Assembly (NCBI GenBank): GCA_050050615.1
Contig: JASFTV010000012.1
Location: 1 to 22,656, forward strand
Reading direction: 5' to 3'
Source of the DNA: JASFTV01 sp050050615
GTDB lineage: Bacteria > Desulfobacterota > DSM-4660 > Desulfatiglandales > HGW-15
Length of the DNA stretch: 22,656 nucleotides
The notes below the pieces were generated by a model. The model searched no databases and was not told the DNA's origin. It saw only the letters and a list, made by a program, of their open reading frames with translations. Shown here piece by piece: positions 7,174-13,521 of this stretch. The translations under genes were made by a program, and so were the position numbers. The stretch's first letter is position 1; the number at the start of each line of letters is the position of its first letter.

Positions 7174-9525
7174 CTAATCAGAGCTTTCCATATCAAATTG
7201 CATGAACTGGCCGGATTTGGCAACCTTTGGCTTGGGTGTATACTCTTTTGGCTCCTGACCCGCTCTAAAAGCTTGAAAGACCGTCTTCTTTGAGTGCGGG
7301 CTTGCGAGGAGGCCTGTTTTTGCATCTATTTTGGCAAAGACCACGCCTTCCGGCACAGCAAAATCCTCTACCGCCCGGTCCTCAAGAACTTCGGACATAA
7401 AATGCAGCCATATCGGACTTGCCGCTCGAGAACCCGTCTCCCCTTTGCCCATTGGCTTTCGGTCATCATAGCCTACCCAAACACCTGTGACCACGCCAGG
7501 CGTAAAACCCAAGAACCATGCATCCCTGAGATCGTTTGTTGTCCCTGTTTTCCCCGCAGCGGGTCTTTTTAAAGCTCTGGCCCTCCAGCCAGTGCCCTCC
7601 TTGATCACAGCCTTGAGTAAGTCTGTCATCACGTACGCGGTCTCCGTGGATATGGATTCCTTGATGGAAGGCTGGTTCTCTTCAATGATTCGACCGTTTC
7701 GGTCCTCGACTTTGTTTACAAAAATAGGCTCAACCAACATGCCGCCATTGGCGAAGACCAGGTAGGCTTTGGTGATCTCCATCAAAGAAAGGCCTGATGA
7801 GCCGAGGGCAAGGGAGAGATCGGGACTCAGATCAGATTCTATACCCATTCTAGTCGCATACTCTATGGCATACGGTATTCCTATCTGTTTAAGTATCTTC
7901 ACGGTGATCACATTTCTGGACTTGATGAGGGCGGATCTGAAAAGGGTGGGACCATGGAATTTTTCCTTATAGTTTTTCGGTCTCCAGACCTCTTCAACAG
8001 GATTCATGCTGGAGACGTAGGGCGCATCAAGAATGACCGTCGCCGGGTTCATACCCGAGTCAAGGGCTGCGGCATAAATGATGGGCTTAAAGGCTGACCC
8101 AGGTTGGCGCCTCGCTTGGATGGCCCGGTTGAACTGGCTGAGAGAAAAATCCCGGCCCCCTACCATGGCCTTGACCCGGCCGGTCTCAGCCTCCATACAA
8201 AAAACCGCACCCTGAACATCCGGTTCTTGCTCCAGGGAGACCTTCCAATCATAAGGGGCTTTTGCCGCATCCTTGATACGGACAAGAACAACATTTCCTA
8301 CCGCTAAGGCTTGGCTCGGTCTTTTTACACGGGTGGCATAGTAAGGAACCTCTGGATCTGGCTTTCTGGCCCATTTCATTTCTGAAAGCGGAAGAATCCC
8401 TCGCTTTTCTCCAAGACTCACGATGACCTGCTTTTTTCTATCATCCACTTCCTCTACCAAGCCCTGGACGACGTCCCCCAGCGCGGGAGGGTTCATTTTG
8501 AAGTTCTCCACTGCTTCTCGCTTGAATGCCCCTATCTCCTCGGGCAAGAGATCTTTAACTGCCCCCCGATATCCTTCCCTCGTATCCAACTCGCGAAGAC
8601 CCTTATTGAGAGCTACCTGCGCAGCGCGCTGCATCTTAAGGTTCAAGGTCGTATAGACTTTTAAACCTCCCCCATATAGCAGGTCGCGACCATACTTCTC
8701 CTCCAGATATCTGCGAATATGCTCCGTGAAATAGGGAGCCTTTTCAAAAGGATTTTCAGCCCCCCCGTCAATGGCGATTTCGGCAGTCAGGGCATTCTCC
8801 ATTTGCTCCGCCGTGACATAGCCCTCCTCACACATCCTTTGCAGCACGTACCTTTGTCTTGCCTTGGCCCTGACAAAGTGGGAGAAGAGTGAATACTTGC
8901 TCGGGGCCTGAGGGAGCCCCGCAAGCATAGCAGCCTCTGCGAGATTCAACTCTGATCCGCTTTTGTTAAAATAAGTCCGTGCTGCAGCTTCCACGCCGTA
9001 AGCCCCGTGGCCGAGGTAGATCTGATTCAGGTAGAGGAACAAAATCCTTTCTTTGGAGAACGCTTTTTCTATTTGTAAGGAGAGTATCGCCTCCCTTACC
9101 TTCCTTTTATAGGTTTTTTCGGGGTTTTTCAGCAGCAGAGACTTGGTCACTTGCTGTGTAATGGTGCTGCCGCCCTGTTCTATTTTGCCCGCCATGACAT
9201 TCTTGATAAACGCCCTGACAATACTTGCAATGTCTACACCTTCATGTTTGTAAAAACGGGCATCTTCCGCCGCAATAAAAGCATGGATCACATGCTGCGG
9301 GATTTGCTCTAGCGGAACGACAACCCTTTTTTCATCCCAGAACCTTCCGATGACCTCACCTTCATCACTATAGATTTCTGTGATGATAGGCGGGTCATAC
9401 TCCCTGAGTGTACCTATGTAGGGCAGGTTGCTCGACCAGATATACCATAAGACGCCCCCTATGCCGGCGGTCAGCACGGCGACGATCACAAAAGCCCATA
9501 TGGTAAACTTAAAAATCCTTTTCAC
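7174..9525 (-). CDS. mrcA: Class A penicillin-binding protein 1A (transglycosylase/transpeptidase)
   Basis: This 783-residue bifunctional peptidoglycan synthase is anchored in the inner membrane by one N-terminal segment (about residues 8-30). The GT51 transglycosylase domain shows the catalytic Glu87 in AAEDARFYKHEG, QGGSTITQQVTKSLLL and FLYLNQIYLGHGAYGVEAAA. An insert region with OB-fold character follows. The transpeptidase domain has the SxxK serine at Ser477 (QPGSAFKP), SRN, and KTGTTNDLRDAWF. The start is GTG at 9525 and overlaps the yifB stop as GTGA, with GGAG 9 nt upstream, which suggests translational coupling. The protein has a short basic tail, usual for PBP1A-type enzymes. The gene ends 91 nt from the convergent histidine kinase gene, with no clear terminator between them. 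The family assignment is secure; the mrcA/ponA name is by similarity. Confidence 0.93.
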   Translation of the reverse strand: MKRIFKFTIWAFVIVAVLTAGIGGVLWYIWSSNLPYIGTLREYDPPIITEIYSDEGEVIGRFWDEKRVVVPLEQIPQHVIHAFIAAEDARFYKHEGVDIASIVRAFIKNVMAGKIEQGGSTITQQVTKSLLLKNPEKTYKRKVREAILSLQIEKAFSKERILFLYLNQIYLGHGAYGVEAAARTYFNKSGSELNLAEAAMLAGLPQAPSKYSLFSHFVRAKARQRYVLQRMCEEGYVTAEQMENALTAEIAIDGGAENPFEKAPYFTEHIRRYLEEKYGRDLLYGGGLKVYTTLNLKMQRAAQVALNKGLRELDTREGYRGAVKDLLPEEIGAFKREAVENFKMNPPALGDVVQGLVEEVDDRKKQVIVSLGEKRGILPLSEMKWARKPDPEVPYYATRVKRPSQALAVGNVVLVRIKDAAKAPYDWKVSLEQEPDVQGAVFCMEAETGRVKAMVGGRDFSLSQFNRAIQARRQPGSAFKPIIYAAALDSGMNPATVILDAPYVSSMNPVEEVWRPKNYKEKFHGPTLFRSALIKSRNVITVKILKQIGIPYAIEYATRMGIESDLSPDLSLALGSSGLSLMEITKAYLVFANGGMLVEPIFVNKVEDRNGRIIEENQPSIKESISTETAYVMTDLLKAVIKEGTGWRARALKRPAAGKTGTTNDLRDAWFLGFTPGVVTGVWVGYDDRKPMGKGETGSRAASPIWLHFMSEVLEDRAVEDFAVPEGVVFAKIDAKTGLLASPHSKKTVFQAFRAGQEPKEYTPKPKVAKSGQFMQFDMESSD

Positions 9526-11051
9526 CTGAGAATTCTCCGATCAAGGCTTCTATATTGAATAGCCTCAGCCACGTGGACCGACTTTATTTCAGCGCGCTCC
9601 TCCAGATCCGCAATGGTTCGCGCGATTTTCAATATTCTTGAGTGGGCCCTTGCGCTTAAGCCGAATTTATCCATCGCCCTTTCCAGAAGTTCATTTGACT
9701 CCGAGTCGAGGTCACAGAATTTTCTGATCTGGCGGCTGCTCATACTGGCGTTGGTGTGGATTTTCATTCTATGAAAACGTCTGGCTTGCATCTCCCTTGC
9801 ATTCTTGACTCTACCCGAAACCTCTGATGATGTTCGGCCGCTCTCCATCCCTTTGAGCTCTTTGAAATGAACAGGTGGGACCTCCATGTGGATATCGATT
9901 CGATCCATCAAAGGGCCGGAGATCTTGGATCGATAACGCTGTATTTGAAGATATGTGCAGGCACATTCTCTTTTGGGATCGCCTAAAAAGCCGCAGGGAC
10001 AGGGATTCATTGCCGCTACCAGCATGAAATTAGCTGGATAGGTGACCGTGGAGTTCGCCCTGGAAATGGTCACGCATCCCTCCTCCATGGGCTGCCTTAG
10101 GACCTCCAAAACATTTTTCTTGAACTCAGGGAATTCGTCCAAAAAAAGCACCCCGTTATGGGAGAGGCTCACCTCACCGGGTTTGGGATTCTGCCCGCCG
10201 CCAATCAGACCGGCATCCGAGATCGTGTGATGGGGGGACCTGAATGGACGGGCGTTCACCAGGCCGACCCCCTTGGGCATGAGACCCATAACGCTATAGA
10301 CTTTAGAAGTCTCAAGCGCTTCCTCAAAACTCAATTCCGGAAGAACCGTGTAAAGGCGTTTCGCAAGCATCGTTTTGCCAGCACCGGGTGGCCCGATCAT
10401 GATCATGTTGTGCCCACCTGCGGCAGCGATCTCCATGGCCCTTTTTACATTTTCCTGCCCACGAACGTCACTAAAGTCCACCTCATGATCGGGCTTTTCA
10501 AAAACCCTATTGGGATCCATCTGAAACGGACGTAGTGTTGATACGCCCGAAAAGGCTCCTACAAGCTGGCTTAGGGTTTTTACCGGGTAAACGCTGATCC
10601 CGTCCACTACGGCTGCTTCCACCCCGTTCTCGGTGGGCAGAAAGAGCCCCTTTATTCCCATACCCTTCGCCATAATGGCTATGGGTAGCGCCCCTTTTAT
10701 GGGTCTGATGAGCCCATCTAGGGAGAGTTCACCCAACACAAGATGATCAGAATATGAAGCTGTCGATATCAGACCCGTTGCAGCCAGTATGCCCAGAGCT
10801 ATGGGGAGATCAAATGCGGACCCCTCCTTCTTGATGTCGGCGGGGGCCAGATTCACGGTAATTCTGTCAGCGGGAAAATGATACCCAGAGTTTTTTATGG
10901 ATGCCTTGACTCTTTCCTTGCTTTCACGAACAGCCCCTTCCGGAAGCCCAACCGTTGAAAAGGTAGGTAGACCCTGTGAGATATCAACTTCGACTTCAAC
11001 AACATAGGCGTCGATTCCGATTACGGCGCTGCTCAGCACCTTTGCCAGCAT
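9522..11051 (-). CDS. comM: YifB/ComM family Mg-chelatase-like AAA+ ATPase
   Basis: The protein is 509 residues, typical for the family. The N-terminal Lon-like/ChlI domain (about 1-170) begins MLAKVLSSAVIGIDAYVVEVEVD. The central AAA+ domain has Walker A GPPGAGKTMLAKRL (Lys226) and Walker B VLFLDEFPEF. It also has the cysteine-bearing segment NPCPCGFLGDPKRECAC characteristic of this family. A Mg-chelatase C-terminal domain closes the protein (SARAHSRILKIARTIADLE). In naturally competent bacteria ComM acts as a hexameric helicase that promotes branch migration during transformation. In most other bacteria its role is less clear, so competence here is not implied. The start ATG has GGAG about 10 nt upstream. 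The stop overlaps the start of the penicillin-binding protein gene by 4 nt. Confidence 0.92.
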   Translation of the reverse strand: MLAKVLSSAVIGIDAYVVEVEVDISQGLPTFSTVGLPEGAVRESKERVKASIKNSGYHFPADRITVNLAPADIKKEGSAFDLPIALGILAATGLISTASYSDHLVLGELSLDGLIRPIKGALPIAIMAKGMGIKGLFLPTENGVEAAVVDGISVYPVKTLSQLVGAFSGVSTLRPFQMDPNRVFEKPDHEVDFSDVRGQENVKRAMEIAAAGGHNMIMIGPPGAGKTMLAKRLYTVLPELSFEEALETSKVYSVMGLMPKGVGLVNARPFRSPHHTISDAGLIGGGQNPKPGEVSLSHNGVLFLDEFPEFKKNVLEVLRQPMEEGCVTISRANSTVTYPANFMLVAAMNPCPCGFLGDPKRECACTYLQIQRYRSKISGPLMDRIDIHMEVPPVHFKELKGMESGRTSSEVSGRVKNAREMQARRFHRMKIHTNASMSSRQIRKFCDLDSESNELLERAMDKFGLSARAHSRILKIARTIADLEERAEIKSVHVAEAIQYRSLDRRILR

Positions 11052-11241
11052 AGGGTGTCGTCTCCGTGAACCTGAGGCCGTTTCATGTGTTAGCGCGTAC
11101 CGATCCAGAAACCATTTGCGGGTACCAGTAAGTTTCCTTTACCATGGGGACGCAAGCATCCGGCCCCAGAAATGCTTGAAAAAATCAGAAAGCCTTGATT
11201 CGTCATTCAGAATGCCTAACTTGCCAAAATTAAGGGTTTTT

Positions 11242-11260
11242 TGGCACGAAAGGGGTGCCA
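11242..11260 (+). repeat. Short hairpin in the yifB-rpoZ intergenic region
   Basis: TGGCAC (11242-11247) and GTGCCA (11255-11260) form a 6-bp stem with a 7-nt loop. A run of six T precedes it on the plus strand; on the minus strand this becomes six A after the stem. It is therefore not a terminator in either direction. Function unknown. Confidence 0.3.
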
Positions 11261-11360
11261 CGGCGCCCTGCCGGTCCATTGTAGTCTATTTTATTATCGC
11301 TTTACAGAAAAAACAACAGGTGGAAGGAAAGAAAAAATGAAGCGCTGGGTTTTTAAATGT

Positions 11361-11398
11361 ACTTTACATTTAGGGGGATGGGTGCTATAAAGTAAAGT
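11361..11398. repeat. Inverted repeat flanking the rpoZ promoter
   Basis: ACTTTAC (11361-11367) and GTAAAGT (11392-11398) are perfect 7-bp inverted arms separated by 24 nt. The centres are about 31 bp apart, close to three helical turns. One arm overlaps the -35 and the other covers the start region. A dimeric or looping regulator could use such a site. It does not fit the CIRCE heat-shock element. Confidence 0.35.
11363..11391 (+). promoter_or_regulatory. Sigma-70-type promoter of rpoZ-dnaJ-dksA
   Basis: TTTACA (11363-11368) and TATAAA (11386-11391) each match the consensus hexamers at five positions and have the optimal 17-nt spacer. Transcription would start near 11398. This is the best sigma-70 promoter in the window. 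Confidence 0.65.
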
Positions 11399-11406
11399 TT
11401 ATTTAA

Positions 11407-11450
11407 GGTCTCGTGCAAGCTTGTAGAGATGAAACGGCCACTTACAGACC
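11407..11450 (+). other. Possible stem structure in the rpoZ leader
   Basis: GGTCT (11407-11411) can pair with AGACC (11446-11450), and inside it GTG (11413-11415) can pair with CAC (11439-11441). The enclosed segment contains the palindrome CAAGCTTG. I do not recognise a known riboswitch class here, and the fold has internal asymmetry, so this is only a suggestion of structure. Confidence 0.2.
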
Positions 11451-11553
11451 CTGGAAATTCTTGATAAGGGCCTGCCCTGCATGATCTCTCACAGCTCTGA
11501 TTTCGTCTCTTTTCAGGTTTGCGTTCCCGGGGAGAAAACAAAGGGAGATAGAT

Positions 11554-11856
11554 ATGGCAAGAATTACAGTAGAGGACTGTTTGAATAAAGTAAACAACCG
11601 ATTCGCGCTGATCCACATGGCGGCCAAGCGTGTTCGACAGCTAAGGAAAGGGGCAGAGCCAACGATCATTTCAAAGAATAAGGATATTGTCGTTTCTTTG
11701 CGAGAGATTGCTGCCGCACACATCACAAAATCGGAAAAACCCCAGGAGAATCATCTCATCGAAGACAAGGGAGATAGCCTGCTGCCGGACGAGGCCCAGG
11801 AAAAGGCCTCTGATAGCGAAGAAAATAAGGACGAACGGGCTTCAGAAGGACATTGA
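11554..11856 (+). CDS. rpoZ: RNA polymerase omega subunit
   Basis: This 100-residue protein stabilises the beta-prime subunit and assists RNA polymerase assembly. In proteobacteria it also forms part of one ppGpp site. The conserved core is at the N-terminus: MARITVEDCL, then NRFALIHMAAKRVRQLRKG and a V-SLREIAA segment. Residues beyond about 65 form an acidic, low-complexity tail, as is common in this subunit. The ATG has GGGAG 6 nt upstream. It is the first gene of an operon with dnaJ, which begins 2 nt after its stop, and with dksA. The association of omega with DksA in one transcript makes sense because both shape the response of the polymerase to ppGpp. Confidence 0.93.
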   Translation: MARITVEDCLNKVNNRFALIHMAAKRVRQLRKGAEPTIISKNKDIVVSLREIAAAHITKSEKPQENHLIEDKGDSLLPDEAQEKASDSEENKDERASEGH

Positions 11857-11858
11857 AA

Positions 11859-12968
11859 ATGTACAGGAGGGATTACTATGACGTCCTGGGCGTTTCCCGT
11901 GACGCCGGCCAAGAAGAAATCAAGAGGGCGTACAGAAAACTCGCAATGAAGTATCACCCGGATAGGAATCCCGGTGATAAAGAGGCTGAAGCCAGTTTCA
12001 AGGAAGCGGCGGAGGCCTATGAAGTATTGAGAGACGAGGATAAGAGACACATTTACGATCAATTCGGCCATGACGGTCTGGCAGGGACTGGGTTTAGAGG
12101 TTTTACGGGCTTTGAAGATATTTTCAACAGCTTCGGAGATATTTTCGAAGAATTCTTTGGTTTTGGACACAGGACAAGCAGAAGGAGCAGGGCCAGACAA
12201 GGGCAGAGTCTAAGATACGACCTGGAATTGACCCTCGAGGAGGCGTTTTCCGGCAAAGAGCAAGAAATCGCATTTAAGAAATGGGCATCCTGTGAACCTT
12301 GTTACGGCTCCGGCACAACGCCAGGTAGTGAGCCTCAGATCTGCATCACCTGTCAAGGCAGAGGACAGGTCGTTAGATCCCAGGGGTTTTTCCAAATCAG
12401 CACGACCTGCCCTACGTGTCATGGTAAAGGGCGTATCATAACCGATCCCTGCAGCGAATGCGGAGGCAAAGGAAAGGTCAGAATCGATAAGAGGATAACC
12501 GTAAAGATCCCTGCGGGAGTAGACACTGGATCTCAACTGCGATTACAAGGAGAGGGAGAGCCAGGGGACCAAGGGGGGCCCCCAGGGGACCTCTTCGTTG
12601 TCATCCATGTAAGAGAGCACAACTTCTTTAAGCGAGAAGGAGAGCACCTGCTCTGTGACGTCCCCATATCATTTGTGCAAGCAGCTCTTGGAAATACGAT
12701 AACCATACCCGTGCTTGGAGACGAGGGCGTTCACGAGCTCAAGATACCCGGAGGGACTCAACCTGGCGAAGTCTTCTCGCTCCCCGGCCTTGGGATGCCC
12801 ACCCTGAGCGGAAAAAGGAGGGGAGACCTCTTTGTAAGAGTTACAGTTAAAGTCCCCAAAAAACTAACCTCACGCCAGCGGGAACTTCTTGAGGGGTTTG
12901 CTAGGGCCGAAGGGGTAAAGCAAGAAGGCAATCGAAAAACCTTTTGGGAGAAAATCACAAAATCATGA
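11859..12968 (+). CDS. dnaJ: Chaperone protein DnaJ (Hsp40, type I)
   Basis: This 369-residue co-chaperone stimulates the ATPase of DnaK and delivers unfolded substrates. Domains in order are: a J domain (residues 1-70) with the HPD motif in MKYHPDRNPGD; a short Gly/Phe region; a zinc-binding domain with four CxxCxGxG repeats (CEPCYGSG, CITCQGRG, CPTCHGKG, CSECGGKG); and C-terminal substrate-binding beta domains. All four zinc repeats are intact, so it is a full type I protein. I place the start at ATG 11859, with AGAAGGA 8 nt upstream. A TTG two codons earlier overlaps the rpoZ stop and is less likely. The dnaK and grpE genes are not in the window. The Gly/Phe region is short and includes repeated Phe-rich pieces such as IFEEFFGFG. 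Confidence 0.95.
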   Translation: MYRRDYYDVLGVSRDAGQEEIKRAYRKLAMKYHPDRNPGDKEAEASFKEAAEAYEVLRDEDKRHIYDQFGHDGLAGTGFRGFTGFEDIFNSFGDIFEEFFGFGHRTSRRSRARQGQSLRYDLELTLEEAFSGKEQEIAFKKWASCEPCYGSGTTPGSEPQICITCQGRGQVVRSQGFFQISTTCPTCHGKGRIITDPCSECGGKGKVRIDKRITVKIPAGVDTGSQLRLQGEGEPGDQGGPPGDLFVVIHVREHNFFKREGEHLLCDVPISFVQAALGNTITIPVLGDEGVHELKIPGGTQPGEVFSLPGLGMPTLSGKRRGDLFVRVTVKVPKKLTSRQRELLEGFARAEGVKQEGNRKTFWEKITKS

Positions 12969-12987
12969 TGAGGTAAAACGAAAGGCC

Positions 12988-13353
12988 ATGCTATCAGATA
13001 AGAAACTGCGGTATTTTAGAAAGTTACTTGGCGAAAGGCTGGATGAGCTCCTAGATGAGGCGAATAAGACGGTGAGCGGTATGACCTCTCACAAGGACAA
13101 TTTGCCTGATCCCTCAGACAGGGCTACACTCGAATCAGATCGGAATTTTACCCTCAGGATAAGGGATAGAGAAAGGAAGCTGATAGGAAAAATCAAAGAG
13201 GCCCTGGAAAGAATCGATAACGGGACTTACGGGATTTGTGAGGTTTGTGGTGAAGAAATCTCCGAGGCAAGGCTGAAGGCGCGACCCGTAACCACGTTAT
13301 GTATCGAATGTAAGAAGAGACAGGAAACGGAAGAAAAGGTCAAAGGTTTATAA
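12988..13353 (+). CDS. dksA: DksA/TraR family zinc-finger transcription factor
   Basis: This 121-residue protein resembles DksA, which enters the RNA polymerase secondary channel and, with ppGpp, reprograms initiation at rRNA and biosynthetic promoters. The coiled-coil tip signature DxxDxA is present as Asp41, Asp44 and Ala46 (DPSDRA). It is followed by RDRERKLIGKIKEALERI and a four-cysteine zinc finger C-x2-C-x17-C-x2-C (CEVCGEE ... LCIECK). It is somewhat shorter than the 151-residue E. coli protein, mainly at the N-terminus, as in many DksA homologues. AAAGG lies only 2 nt before the ATG and GAGG lies about 14 nt before it, so the ribosome site is ambiguous. It is the last gene of the rpoZ operon and is followed by a terminator. 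Confidence 0.9.
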   Translation: MLSDKKLRYFRKLLGERLDELLDEANKTVSGMTSHKDNLPDPSDRATLESDRNFTLRIRDRERKLIGKIKEALERIDNGTYGICEVCGEEISEARLKARPVTTLCIECKKRQETEEKVKGL

Positions 13354-13383
13354 CCGACCTTTTGCTGAAGATCAGGAAAATCT

Positions 13384-13415
13384 AGCCGGCGCAGTTACGA
13401 GTGCCCGGCTTTTTT
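13384..13415 (+). terminator. Intrinsic terminator after dksA
   Basis: AGCCGG (13384-13389) pairs with CCGGCT (13405-13410). The stem continues with GCA/TGC after one bulged C, has an 8-nt loop, and is followed by TTTTTT and a second T run. It lies 31 nt after the dksA stop and separates this operon from the next gene. Confidence 0.85.
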
Positions 13416-13521
13416 GTTTTCGGCCTCAGACCCCTTCTCACAGTGATTTCAGCAACTTCAGGCAGTCATATTTCGAGCTGTAGCATTATACAGTTCATTC
13501 GGAATATGATATGATTTTTCT

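Larger units (their letters stand above)
11052..11553. other. Intergenic region between yifB and rpoZ
   Basis: These 502 nt separate divergent genes. The right part holds the rpoZ promoter (11363-11391) inside an inverted repeat, then a leader of about 155 nt with a possible stem (11407-11450). The left part holds a small inverted repeat (AAGCAT at 11154-11159 with ATGCTT at 11172-11177) and a hairpin at 11242-11260. A 74-codon open frame from a TTG at 11116 has no ribosome site and no recognisable domain, and I do not call it. No convincing yifB promoter was found. Confidence 0.6.

Noticed and set aside
11242..11260. TTGGCACG resembling a sigma-54 -24 element
   Set aside because: The GG-N10-GC spacing fails on both strands; the sequence is better explained as a 6-bp hairpin.
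11116..11340. A 74-codon open frame between yifB and rpoZ
   Set aside because: It has a TTG start, no ribosome site, irregular composition and no domain, and it ends just before the rpoZ promoter.
11361..11398. CIRCE/HrcA heat-shock element before the dnaJ operon
   Set aside because: The arms (ACTTTAC/GTAAAGT, 24-nt gap) do not match TTAGCACTC-N9-GAGTGCTAA.
11853..11858. TTG start for dnaJ overlapping the rpoZ stop
   Set aside because: The ATG at 11859 has AGAAGGA at 8 nt and begins directly with the conserved J-domain residues.
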